Positions 15,711 to 23,422 of a DNA stretch of 25,822 bases are shown in pieces. Source of the DNA: Oxalobacteraceae bacterium UBA6704. Lineage in GTDB: Bacteria > Pseudomonadota > Gammaproteobacteria > Burkholderiales > Burkholderiaceae_D. The stretch covers positions 1 to 25,822 of the forward strand of contig DKJA01000210.1 of NCBI GenBank assembly GCA_002454505.1, written 5' to 3'. How positions within the stretch are numbered: the first letter of the stretch is position 1; each line of letters opens with the position of its first letter. Position numbers and translations under genes: made by a program. A model generated the notes under the pieces. It saw only the letters and a list, made by a program, of their open reading frames with translations. It did not search any database and was not told the origin of the DNA.

Positions 15711-18464
15711 ATGACCGTTGCTAAACCCGTTTCCGAAAATTTCGACAGTCTGGTCAACACGGAAAAAGAACTCCCTGCCGTCTGGGGTTCGTTTATTTTT
15801 GAATCCACCGGCACTTCCTCGTCTTATGGCTGGTCCCACCTGGATACGCGGAATGCCGGCGACAACTACCTGCATGTCTATACCGACGGCTTCGGTGGCA
15901 ACGACGGGACGGGTATCAGCTTCCGTGCCCAGAGCGGCGATGCGTTCAGCCTCAAATCGCTGGAGCTGGTGCAAGCCTCCTACTCGGTCAAGATCACCGG
16001 CTATCTGAACGGCGAGCAGGTCGCCGAAGACACCGTCGACGCCGGCATCGCTGACAGCGTGGGCAGCATCACCTATACGCTCGATACCAGCAACTACGGC
16101 GGCACGCTGGCTTTCAGCAGCATCTGGTCGCGCGTCGACAAGGTCGTGTTCACCATGTCGGACAACCTGGAAGGCATCGACCTCAGCATCGATAACATCG
16201 TCCTGCAACCGTCGAGCGTGGCGCTGGCCACTGCCAGCGATTCCGGCATCGCCGGCGACAACATCACGAACAAGGTGAAGCCGGCCCTCGAGATCACGGC
16301 AACCGCCAGCACCGAATACGATGTGTACATCGATGGCCTGTTGGCCGAGTTCACGATTACGACCGGCAGCGACGGCAAATACGTCTTCGATACCTATACC
16401 TGGCTGGAAGGCGCGCATTCGTTCGCCATCCGCATCAACGGCACGACCGAAGACACGGCGAAGGTCGCCTTCACGGTCGATACGACGGCGAAGGCGCCGG
16501 GCGGCCTGGCACTGGACCAGCAGTACGTCCTGCCGAACGCGGCCAAGGATGCGACCACCGACGTCACGCCGCTGATCAGCGGCACGGGCGAAGCGGGCGC
16601 TACCGTTACGGTACGCGTCGATGGCAATGTCGTCGGCACCACGCAGGTCAACGGCGACAAGACCTGGTCGCTGTCGACCACGCAACTGGGCGAAGGCAAG
16701 CACGCGGTGACGGCGCAGCAGGTCGACGTGGCCGGCAACCAGTCCGACGTGAGCGCCAGTCTGGCGATCACCGTCAGCCTGCCGGGCGCGCCGGTGCTCG
16801 ATCCGGGTTCCGACACCGGCACCAAGGGCGACAAGATCACCAGCGACACGACGCCGACGCTTTCCGGCGTGGCGCGTCCGGACACGAAGATCTTCATCAT
16901 GGACGGCGATTACGTCGTCGGCGAGACGACCACGAACAAGGATGGCACGTGGACCGTCGATGCGGACTTGGAGAACCCCTACCTGTATCAGGGTTCGAGC
17001 ATCGAACAGCTCGGCGTTGCGACGTTGGACAGCGGCTACCAGCTGGAAGGCAAGCACGAACTGCGCGTCGCTTTCGAGGAGCCGGTTGAAATCAACTACG
17101 CGCGCGGCGCGTCCTCCGGCGTGCTGGTCAAGGGCGCAGCGTTGACGCTGACCATCAACACGAAGACGGTCATCACCCCAACGCCTGCCCCGACCACCCC
17201 GCCCACCACGATCGATGGCGTGTCGGTGATCACGAAGCCGGTGACCACGCCGGGCGGCGGCACGGGCACGTCGATCACGGTGCCGGTGGTGACGTCGGGC
17301 CGCACCGAGCAAAGCGGCGATGCGGGCACGGCCGATATCCCGTTGACCGAAAAGAACGGTGCCGCGCTGCTGACGGCCAAAGTGCATACCGGCTATGGCC
17401 TGACGGCCAATGGCGGCATCGCGCAGGGCAGCGCTTCGTCGCTGGCGGAACTGATCGCCGCCATCAAGCAGACCGGTTCGACCAACGGCATCAGCGACGT
17501 GACGCACCTGACCAACGGCGGCACGTCGTTCCTGTCGCTGCTGCCGAACGATGCTTCGCTGCTGGTGCAGACGGTCCGCGTGACGGGCAGCGACACCGAC
17601 GGCTCCGGCGCGCTGGACCTGGTGGGCAACACCGACACCCGTGCCGCGATCGTCCTCGACGCCACCCAACTGGCGGCCGGCACGCACATCACGCTGACCG
17701 ACATTCCGTTCGCGGCCGTGTTTGGTGCCGTGAACGTCACTGCCACCACGGCCGGCCAGATCCTGACCGGCGATGCGCAGGGCCAGCAGTTCACCGTTTC
17801 GACCGGTGCCGGCAGCACGGTGCTGTCGGGCGGCGGTGCCGATACGCTGCAGTTCGGTATCGGTGCCAGCGCCGGCACGAGCGCGGCGAACGGCCTGGCC
17901 GCGGCGTCGACGACGCTGCTGCATGGCGGTACGGAAGCGGATGTGGCCGTCTTCAAGGGCGCGGCAGCGGACTTCACGGTCGAGCAGCATGACGGCTACG
18001 TGCTGGTCAGCAGCAAGGCCACGCCGGAGCAGGTGGCCAAGCTGGTCAACGTCGAGTCGCTGAAGTTCGACGACCAGACGATCGCCATCGAAAGCCGCGT
18101 GGAACTGAACACGCTGGCCGGCCTGTACGAAAGCGTGCTGGGCCGCCAGGCGGACGTCGGCGGCTTCGATTACTGGGGCGGCATCGAGCAGGCCGGCAAC
18201 AGCCTGGGCACGGTCGCGGTGGCCATCATCTCGTCCGTCGAAGGCACGGCACGCCTGGGTGCGCTGAACGGCGACGCGGCGCATGACGTGGAAATCCTGT
18301 ACCAGGCGTTCTTCGAGCGTGCTTCCGATGCGGGCGGCAAGGCCTACTGGGTCGGACAGATGGCCAACGGCGCTTCGCTGGAAGACGTCGCCGATGCGAT
18401 GGCCCATTCGGTGGAGATCATCGGCCACCAGAAAGCCGTCACGGCGTGGGACTTCGCCGTCTAA
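15711..18464 (+). CDS. Large Ig-repeat/DUF4214 protein, probable exoprotein (paralogue 2)
   Basis: The 917-residue protein has the same layout as the gene at 10733: a beta-rich N-terminal domain (ending LSIDNIVLQPSSV), three Ig-like repeats instead of four, a TTPPTTIDGVSVITKPV linker, the shared region with ADIPL, ALLTAKVHTGYGLTANGG and IVLDATQLA, one RTX-like remnant (LSGGGADTLQFG) and a DUF4214 C-terminus (GRQADVGGFDYWGGIEQ, FFERASDAGGKAYW). It ends WDFAV. The ATG at 15711 gives MTVAKPVSENFDSL, parallel to the paralogue's MTSPVPTSQNFESF, and is preferred over an upstream start at 15612. No ribosome binding site is obvious. There is no Sec signal, so non-classical (type I) export is inferred. 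The whole Ig repeat missing here points to gain or loss after duplication. Confidence 0.85.
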   Translation: MTVAKPVSENFDSLVNTEKELPAVWGSFIFESTGTSSSYGWSHLDTRNAGDNYLHVYTDGFGGNDGTGISFRAQSGDAFSLKSLELVQASYSVKITGYLNGEQVAEDTVDAGIADSVGSITYTLDTSNYGGTLAFSSIWSRVDKVVFTMSDNLEGIDLSIDNIVLQPSSVALATASDSGIAGDNITNKVKPALEITATASTEYDVYIDGLLAEFTITTGSDGKYVFDTYTWLEGAHSFAIRINGTTEDTAKVAFTVDTTAKAPGGLALDQQYVLPNAAKDATTDVTPLISGTGEAGATVTVRVDGNVVGTTQVNGDKTWSLSTTQLGEGKHAVTAQQVDVAGNQSDVSASLAITVSLPGAPVLDPGSDTGTKGDKITSDTTPTLSGVARPDTKIFIMDGDYVVGETTTNKDGTWTVDADLENPYLYQGSSIEQLGVATLDSGYQLEGKHELRVAFEEPVEINYARGASSGVLVKGAALTLTINTKTVITPTPAPTTPPTTIDGVSVITKPVTTPGGGTGTSITVPVVTSGRTEQSGDAGTADIPLTEKNGAALLTAKVHTGYGLTANGGIAQGSASSLAELIAAIKQTGSTNGISDVTHLTNGGTSFLSLLPNDASLLVQTVRVTGSDTDGSGALDLVGNTDTRAAIVLDATQLAAGTHITLTDIPFAAVFGAVNVTATTAGQILTGDAQGQQFTVSTGAGSTVLSGGGADTLQFGIGASAGTSAANGLAAASTTLLHGGTEADVAVFKGAAADFTVEQHDGYVLVSSKATPEQVAKLVNVESLKFDDQTIAIESRVELNTLAGLYESVLGRQADVGGFDYWGGIEQAGNSLGTVAVAIISSVEGTARLGALNGDAAHDVEILYQAFFERASDAGGKAYWVGQMANGASLEDVADAMAHSVEIIGHQKAVTAWDFAV

Positions 18465-18475
18465 GGCGGGGCGAC

Positions 18476-18540
18476 GATGCCGCGCACTGCGCGGCATCAC
18501 GGACAACGGCAGGCGGACGCGAGTCCGGCCTGCCTTTTTT
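18476..18540 (+). terminator. Tandem hairpins with T-tract after DUF4214 gene 2
   Basis: The first hairpin is a perfect 10-bp stem, GATGCCGCGC (18476-18485) with GCGCGGCATC (18489-18498). The second is GGCAGGC-GGAC (18508-18518) with GTCC-G-GCCTGCC (18523-18534), followed by six Ts (18535-18540). The second is a standard intrinsic terminator; its last Ts overlap the stop codon of the convergent SDR gene. Confidence 0.82.
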
Positions 18541-19558
18541 ATGGCGTGGACGCGCTGCCGGACTGCCGGGCCAGCAGGTAAGCCGCGGCCAGCACCCCGC
18601 CGCCCAGCAGCGCCAGCTTCAGCGAACCGGCACGCTGAAGCCGCGTATAGGCGGACGATTCCAGCACGCCGCCGGCGCCGAAGCGCTGCTGCAGTTCGGC
18701 CGAGCTGTCGGACGCATGCAGCGCATCGCGGCGCAGCGGGGCGGCCGGCCGGTTCGAACGCTGCTGGTTCCACATCAGCGTTTCGCCGATCTTGTCGAAC
18801 AGGCGGGGCAGGTGGTAGCCGCCCAGCGAACTGGCTTTCGACGCGCCGCCCACATACACGTCCCGCTGCGGACGCTGGGCCGCGGCGAGGATCGCCTCGG
18901 CCACCAGTTCCGGCGCGTAGATCGGCGGGGGCAGCTGCGGCTCGACATCGAGGTAGTTCCGGGCGTGCACGGTGAACATCGTGTCGATCGCGGCCGGCTT
19001 GATCAGCGTGACCGAGACCGGTGCGCGTTCCTTTTCCAGTTCCATGCGCAGCGCATCCGTGAAGCCTTTCACGGCGTGCTTCGATGCGGCGTACATGCCC
19101 TGCAGCGGTACCGACACATCGGACAGCTCGCTGCCCAGGTTGATCAGCGCGCCGCCCTCCGCTTTCAGGTGCTGCACCGCTTCCAGCGAGCCGTTGACGA
19201 CGCCCCAGAAATTGGTCTGGAACAGGCGCTCGCTGTCCGCCGTCGACACGTCTTCGAGACGGCCGAAGATCGAAATGCCGGCGTTGTTGATCCACGTGTC
19301 GATGCGGCCGAAACGGGCCAGCGCGGCCTGCGCCAGCGCTTTCACTTCGTCCTTGCTGCCCACATCGGTCGGCACGCCAAGCGCTTCGGCGCCGCGCTGG
19401 CGCAGCTGGTCTTCCAGTTCCTGCAGGGCTTTTGCGTCGCGGGCGGCTACCACCAGCTGCGCGCCGCGCGCGGCGGCCATGCGGGCCGTGGTCAGGCCGA
19501 TGCCGCTGGTGGCGCCGGTGATCACGATGACTTGTTGCGAAAGGGGTTTCAGGCGCAT
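18539..19558 (-). CDS. SDR-family oxidoreductase with C-terminal membrane anchor
   Basis: The 339-residue protein has the short-chain dehydrogenase signatures: TGATSGIG at residues 14-21 (NAD(P) binding), NNAG near residue 91, and the catalytic YxxxK as YAASK. It is about 90 residues longer than a minimal SDR. The extra C-terminal part has a basic linker and a probable membrane helix (LKLALLGGGVLAAAYLLA), so the enzyme may be tethered to the inner membrane. The ATG at 19558 has GAGGAG eight bases upstream. The substrate cannot be read from the sequence. It is followed on the same strand after an upstream LysR gene but is probably transcribed separately. Confidence 0.9.
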   Translation of the reverse strand: MRLKPLSQQVIVITGATSGIGLTTARMAAARGAQLVVAARDAKALQELEDQLRQRGAEALGVPTDVGSKDEVKALAQAALARFGRIDTWINNAGISIFGRLEDVSTADSERLFQTNFWGVVNGSLEAVQHLKAEGGALINLGSELSDVSVPLQGMYAASKHAVKGFTDALRMELEKERAPVSVTLIKPAAIDTMFTVHARNYLDVEPQLPPPIYAPELVAEAILAAAQRPQRDVYVGGASKASSLGGYHLPRLFDKIGETLMWNQQRSNRPAAPLRRDALHASDSSAELQQRFGAGGVLESSAYTRLQRAGSLKLALLGGGVLAAAYLLARQSGSASTP

Positions 19559-19640
19559 GCGGGGCTCCTCGGGATTGGTCGTTGGTGTCCGTGCATCGTA
19601 CCGGCAGGGCTGTAGCGGCGCCGCACCGTTCCGCCAGTCA

Positions 19641-20534
19641 CTACGCCGCCGCCTGCATCACCTCCGCCAGCCAGTCGGCAAACACGCGCACCCGCGGCGA
19701 CAGCTGGCGCTGGTGCGGATACAGCACGGTGACGGGCAGCGAAGGCGGTGGAAATTCCGGCAGGATTTCGCGCAACCGGCCGTCCGCCAGCATGGCCTGC
19801 ACGCGGTAGCGGGGCAGCTGCACGAGGCCCATGCCGGCCGCGCAGCACGTCACATAGGCTTCGCCGCCGCTGACGCTGACCCGGCCGGCCAGCTGCACTT
19901 CGCGCAGTTGGCCATCGACGAGGAATTCGAACGGCAGCGTGCGCCCGCTCGTGCGCGAGTACCAGTTGACGGCCTGGTGGCCGGCCAACTGGTCGATGGT
20001 GGCGGGCGTGCCGTGGCGGTCCAGGTAGTCCGCGCTGGCACAGGTGACCTGGGCCACGGTTGCCACGCGCCGTCCCACCATGCTCGAATCGGGCAGCTCG
20101 CCGACGCGCAGCACGCAGTCGACGCCTTCGCCGATCAGGTCGACGGCGCGGTCGCCCAGGCCGATCTCCACGTCGATGTCGGGATAGCGGTCGGTGAATT
20201 CGCGCAGCCGCGGCAGCACGTAGAAACTGCCCAGCGTGGGCAGGTCCACCCGTAGTTTGCCCTTGGGCAGCACGCCGCTGTGGCCGAAGCCGGCTTCGGT
20301 TTCCTCCACGTCGGCGAGGATGCGCAGGCAGCGCTGGTAATACGCCTGGCCATCGGTGGTGGGCGACACCTTGCGCGTGGTCCGGTGCAGCAACTGCACG
20401 CCGAGGCGCGCTTCCAGCTGGCGGATCGCGTGGGTGGCGGTGGCCGGCGGCAGTTTCAGGTCGTCGGCCGCCTTGCTGAAGTTGCCCAGCTCGACGATCC
20501 GCGAAAACAGCTTCATCGCATCGAATCGGTCCAT
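19641..20534 (-). CDS. LysR-family transcriptional regulator
   Basis: The 297-residue protein has an N-terminal winged HTH (MDRFDAMKLFSRIVELGNFS, AADDLKLPPATATHAIRQLE, residues 1-60) and a LysR effector domain from about residue 90 (GKLRVDLPTLGSFYVLPRLR). The layout resembles CrgA-like LysR regulators. It is transcribed divergently from an SDR gene with a 102-bp gap that contains a LysR-type dyad, so it probably controls that gene and itself. The ATG at 20534 has no clear ribosome binding site. The ligand is unknown. Confidence 0.92.
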   Translation of the reverse strand: MDRFDAMKLFSRIVELGNFSKAADDLKLPPATATHAIRQLEARLGVQLLHRTTRKVSPTTDGQAYYQRCLRILADVEETEAGFGHSGVLPKGKLRVDLPTLGSFYVLPRLREFTDRYPDIDVEIGLGDRAVDLIGEGVDCVLRVGELPDSSMVGRRVATVAQVTCASADYLDRHGTPATIDQLAGHQAVNWYSRTSGRTLPFEFLVDGQLREVQLAGRVSVSGGEAYVTCCAAGMGLVQLPRYRVQAMLADGRLREILPEFPPPSLPVTVLYPHQRQLSPRVRVFADWLAEVMQAAA

Positions 20535-20581
20535 AGGATTGTTTATGGTTGTTGCATGGTGCTTGCAATCCTACCGTATTT

Positions 20582-20597
20582 ATTCAACGGTTTGAAT
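20582..20597. promoter_or_regulatory. LysR-type binding site between lysR and the SDR gene
   Basis: ATTCAA-CGGT-TTGAAT is a perfect inverted repeat and contains the LysR T-N11-A signature (T20584, A20596). It sits between divergent genes, 40 bp before the SDR start. A second, wider pair, AGGATTG (20535-20541) and GCAATCCT (20566-20573), lies closer to lysR and could be an accessory site. Confidence 0.65.
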
Positions 20598-20636
20598 GCG
20601 CGATACTGGCTTCATCAACTACTCGAGGAGCCAGTC

Positions 20637-21377
20637 ATGAACACAGCACAACAAGTCGCCATCGTTACCGGTTCGTCGCGCGGCATCGGCGCCGCCGTCG
20701 CCCAGCGTCTCGCCGCCGACGGCTATGCGGTGATCGTCAATTATGCGGGCAATGCGGCCGAGGCGGCCAAGGTCGTCGCGGCGATCGAGGCGCAGGGCGG
20801 TCGCGCCGCCGCCGTGCAGGCCGACGTGGCCGACAGCGCCGCCGTCACGCGCCTGTTCGACGAAGCCATCGCGCACTTCGGCCGCGTGGACGTGCTCGTC
20901 AACAATGCCGGCATCATGCCGGCCACGCTGCCGCACCTGGCCGACACGGACGACGCCACGTTCGACCGGCTGTTCGCCGTCAACGTCAAAGGCACATTCA
21001 ACACGCTGCGCGAGGCGGCGCAACGGCTGGCGCAGGGCGGCCGCATCGTCAATTTCTCGACCAGCGTGATCGGCATCGCGCTGCCGGGCTATGCCATTTA
21101 CGGCGCCACCAAGGCTGCCGTCGAGACGATGACCAATATCCTGGCGAAGGAGCTGCGCGGCAAGGGAATCACCGTGAACGCCGTGGCGCCGGGACCGACG
21201 GCCACCGACCTGTTCCTGAACGGTAAATCGGACGAGCAGGTCGAGCGCCTGGCGAAACTCAATCCGCTGGAACGGCTGGGCCAGCCGGAAGACATCGCCA
21301 ATGCCGTGGCTTTCCTGGCCCAGGCCGGCACGTGGGTCAACGGGCAGACGCTGCGCGCCAATGGCGGCATGGTGTAA
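20637..21377 (+). CDS. SDR-family oxidoreductase (FabG-like)
   Basis: The 246-residue protein is a classical SDR: TGSSRGIG (residues 11-18), NNAG in VDVLVNNAGIM, serine in NFSTSV, the catalytic YGATK, and the C-terminal pattern GQPEDIANAVAFLAQAGTWVNGQTLRANGG. It reduces or oxidises a keto/hydroxy group with NAD(P)H; the substrate is unknown. An arginine near position 38 is absent (VNYAGNA), so cofactor preference cannot be called. The ATG at 20637 has GAGGAG (20625-20630) six bases upstream. It is divergent from the LysR regulator, which very likely controls it. A bidirectional terminator follows. Confidence 0.92.
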   Translation: MNTAQQVAIVTGSSRGIGAAVAQRLAADGYAVIVNYAGNAAEAAKVVAAIEAQGGRAAAVQADVADSAAVTRLFDEAIAHFGRVDVLVNNAGIMPATLPHLADTDDATFDRLFAVNVKGTFNTLREAAQRLAQGGRIVNFSTSVIGIALPGYAIYGATKAAVETMTNILAKELRGKGITVNAVAPGPTATDLFLNGKSDEQVERLAKLNPLERLGQPEDIANAVAFLAQAGTWVNGQTLRANGGMV

Positions 21378-21392
21378 CGGGTCTTTGGAATG

Positions 21393-21422
21393 AAAAAGCC
21401 CGCCATCGCGGCGGGCTTTTTT
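21393..21422. terminator. Bidirectional terminator between the SDR gene and sodB
   Basis: GCCCGCC (21398-21404), a 5-nt loop and GGCGGGC (21410-21416) are flanked by five As and six Ts. The two genes converge here and the structure works in both directions. Confidence 0.92.
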
Positions 21423-21459
21423 GTCGTGCGCGATCGCCAGGCGATCAGCGCGCGGTGCT

Positions 21460-22038
21460 TCAGCCGAAGTTCTGGTTCACGAACGACCAGTTGACCAGGT
21501 TCCACCACGCCTCGACGAACTTCGGACGGGCGTTGCGGTAGTCGATGTAGTAAGCGTGTTCCCACACGTCGACGGTCAGCAGCGGCACGTCGGGGGTGGT
21601 CAGCGGCGTCTGGGCGTTCGACGTGTTGACGATGTCGACGGAACCGTCGGCCTTTTTCACCAGCCACGTCCAGCCGGAACCGAAGTTGCCGACGGCCGAT
21701 TTCTGGAACTCTTCCTTGAACTTGTCGAACGAACCCCATTTCGCGGTGATCGCATCGGCGACCGGACCGGTCGGCGCACCGCCGGCGTTCGGTGCCATGC
21801 AGTGCCAGAAGAACGTGTGGTTCCACACCTGCGCGGAGTTGTTGAACACGCCGCCGGACGATTTCTTGATGATCTCTTCCAGGGACAGGTTTTCGAACTC
21901 GGTACCCTTGATCAGGTTGTTCAGGTTCGTCACATAGGCCTGGTGGTGCTTGCCGTAGTGGTATTCCAGCGTTTCAGCCGAGATGTGCGGCTGCAGGGCA
22001 TCCTTGGCATAAGGCAGGGGCGGCAGGGTATGTTCCAT
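21460..22038 (-). CDS. sodB: Superoxide dismutase [Fe]
   Basis: The 192-residue protein converts superoxide to hydrogen peroxide and oxygen in the cytoplasm. The metal ligands are visible: a His in HYGKHHQAYV, a His in QVWNHTFFW, and Asp and His in DVWEHAYYIDY. The glutamine placed just before WNHTFFW (NNSAQVWNH) is typical of the iron form. The ATG at 22038 has AAGGAA upstream and is preferred over an in-frame start at 22068. The gene stands alone on the minus strand. A TACAAT -10 box lies about 70 bp upstream. Confidence 0.96.
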   Translation of the reverse strand: MEHTLPPLPYAKDALQPHISAETLEYHYGKHHQAYVTNLNNLIKGTEFENLSLEEIIKKSSGGVFNNSAQVWNHTFFWHCMAPNAGGAPTGPVADAITAKWGSFDKFKEEFQKSAVGNFGSGWTWLVKKADGSVDIVNTSNAQTPLTTPDVPLLTVDVWEHAYYIDYRNARPKFVEAWWNLVNWSFVNQNFG

Positions 22039-22109
22039 GTGGATTCCTTTTATGGTTGAGGCGGGCATCGACGGCAGCCCGTTGGTGAAATTTTGACGAA
22101 ACGACCACC

Positions 22110-22115
22110 ATTGTA
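22110..22115 (-). promoter_or_regulatory. Candidate sodB -10 box
   Basis: On the minus strand TACAAT matches the -10 consensus at five of six positions and is about 70 bp before the sodB start. No clear -35 box is seen at the right distance, so an activator or an extended element may be needed, or the call may be wrong. Confidence 0.3.
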
Positions 22116-22182
22116 ATGCGTCGCCGGTGGCTCTGCCGAAAAGCCCTGCAAAGTGTGCGCCTTCTGGCGCGCTACTGCCCAG

Positions 22183-22301
22183 CTCGTGTCCACCTTGGGG
22201 TCAACCCCATTTCTGGACACGGCCTCAGCAGTCCTGCGGTTGGGCTCGTGTCCAAAAAGAGGGTTGACCCCATGGTTGGACACGAACTCGGCCGCTGAGG
22301 C
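22183..22301. repeat. Pair of REP-like palindromes in mirror orientation
   Basis: Unit A (22183-22222) runs CTCGTGTCCA ... GGGGTCAACCCC ... TGGACACGG. Unit B (22244-22285) runs GCTCGTGTCCA ... AGGGTTGACCCC ... TTGGACACGA. Each has GTGTCCA/TGGACAC ends and a palindromic core, and B is close to the reverse complement of A. An extra 8-bp inverted pair, GCCTCAGC (22222-22229) and GCTGAGGC (22294-22301), brackets unit B. The pair lies directly after the stop codon of the minus-strand lacI gene. The layout resembles REP/BIME elements mobilised by RAYT transposases; no such gene is in the window. Confidence 0.7.
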
Positions 22302-22302
22302 G

Positions 22303-23319
22303 TCAGCGTCGACGGGTGGTTTCGCGGACGATCAGCTCGACGGGCGGGACGCGTGTCGGCACGCGCTCGCCGTTGATCAGGCGGAGCAGGGCGGTGGTGG
22401 CGGCCAGGCCCATGTCGTACAGGGGCTGGCGGACGGTGGTCAGCGGCGGCGTCGTGTAGGCGGAGCCGGGCAGGTCGTCGAAGCCGACCAGCGACACGTC
22501 TTCCGGCACGCGCACGCCCTTGCGGTACAGCGCCAGCCGGACGCCGTAGGCGCTCTGGTCGTTGGCGGCGAACACGGCGGAGAATTGCAGCCGCGAGTCG
22601 AACAGGTGGTTGACAGCCAGCAGGCCGCTGTTCTCGTGGAAGTTGCCCTCGACGATCAGCGCGGGATCGGCGGCGATGCCCGCATCGGCCAGCGCGCGCA
22701 GGTAGCCGCGGCGGCGCGCCTGCGCATCGGCATGCGTGGGCGGGCCGGACACGAACACGATCCGCTCGTGCCCCAGCTCGATCAGGTGGCGCACGGCCAG
22801 CCAGGCGCCGTGCTCGTTGTCCATCGTGAAGCCCAGCGCCGTCGGCCCATCCAGCGCGCGGCCGGTGACGACCATCGGGCGCTGCGCGGCGAACTGCAGC
22901 AGCTCCTCGTCGGGCAGGCTGCCGGACAGCAGGATGATGCCGTCCACCTTGCGCGCCAGCAGCAGGCGGATGCGGTCCGCTTCCTCCAGCGCGCTCCAGT
23001 GGCCGCTGACGATCACCGATGCATAGCCGGTGCCTTTCAGGCCATCGTCCACGCCGTGCAGCGTTTCGTCGAAGAAAGGCGACGAGATGTCCTGCACGAT
23101 GATGCCGATCGTGTGCGTCTTGCCCTTCTTGAGGCCTTGCGCCATCAGGTTCGGCGCGAAGTTGGTGCGCGCGATGGCTTTCAGGACGGCCTGCCGCTTG
23201 TCGTCCGACACGCGCGCCGTGCCGTTCAGGATGCGCGATACGGTGCTGGGCGAAACGCCCGCTTCCCGGGCGACGTCGATCAGGGTCGAGGGACCCGCTG
23301 CCACTGTCTTTTTCGTCAA
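22303..23319 (-). CDS. LacI-family transcriptional regulator
   Basis: The 338-residue protein has the LacI HTH at about residues 12-32 (TLIDVAREAGVSPSTVSRIL), a hinge (NFAPNLMAQGLKKG) and a sugar-binding-like effector domain (HTIGIIVQDISSPFFDE, VFAANDQSAYGVRLA, SLVGFDDLPGS). The only fitting start is TTG at 23319, with GGGA just upstream; no ATG lies early enough. A 17-bp dyad in front suggests autoregulation. The effector and target genes are unknown; neighbours (sodB, xseA) are housekeeping genes and give no hint. Confidence 0.9.
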   Translation of the reverse strand: MTKKTVAAGPSTLIDVAREAGVSPSTVSRILNGTARVSDDKRQAVLKAIARTNFAPNLMAQGLKKGKTHTIGIIVQDISSPFFDETLHGVDDGLKGTGYASVIVSGHWSALEEADRIRLLLARKVDGIILLSGSLPDEELLQFAAQRPMVVTGRALDGPTALGFTMDNEHGAWLAVRHLIELGHERIVFVSGPPTHADAQARRRGYLRALADAGIAADPALIVEGNFHENSGLLAVNHLFDSRLQFSAVFAANDQSAYGVRLALYRKGVRVPEDVSLVGFDDLPGSAYTTPPLTTVRQPLYDMGLAATTALLRLINGERVPTRVPPVELIVRETTRRR

Positions 23320-23334
23320 TTGTTATCCCGTGGG

Positions 23335-23351
23335 TTGAGCGCTGCGCTCAA
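23335..23351 (-). promoter_or_regulatory. Dyad upstream of the second lacI gene
   Basis: TTGAGCG-CTG-CGCTCAA is a perfect 7-bp inverted repeat with a 3-nt spacer, 15 bp before the TTG start. Its size and GC-rich centre suit a LacI-family operator. An mRNA hairpin near the ribosome binding site is the alternative. Confidence 0.5.
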
Positions 23352-23422
23352 GCGTACCACACAGCATCATTCCGGCCGACCTGCCCGGCCGGCTGACCAG
23401 CCGATTTGCCGCGTCGATTCTG

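Noticed and set aside
15696..19295. A 1199-codon open frame on the minus strand antisense to the second DUF4214 gene
   Set aside because: High-GC coding DNA commonly leaves antisense frames open. The translation is arginine-rich with no domain, while the plus strand encodes a clear protein.
22050..22283. A 77-codon minus-strand frame upstream of sodB
   Set aside because: It runs through the REP-like pair and overlaps the likely sodB promoter; it is a by-product of the repeat.
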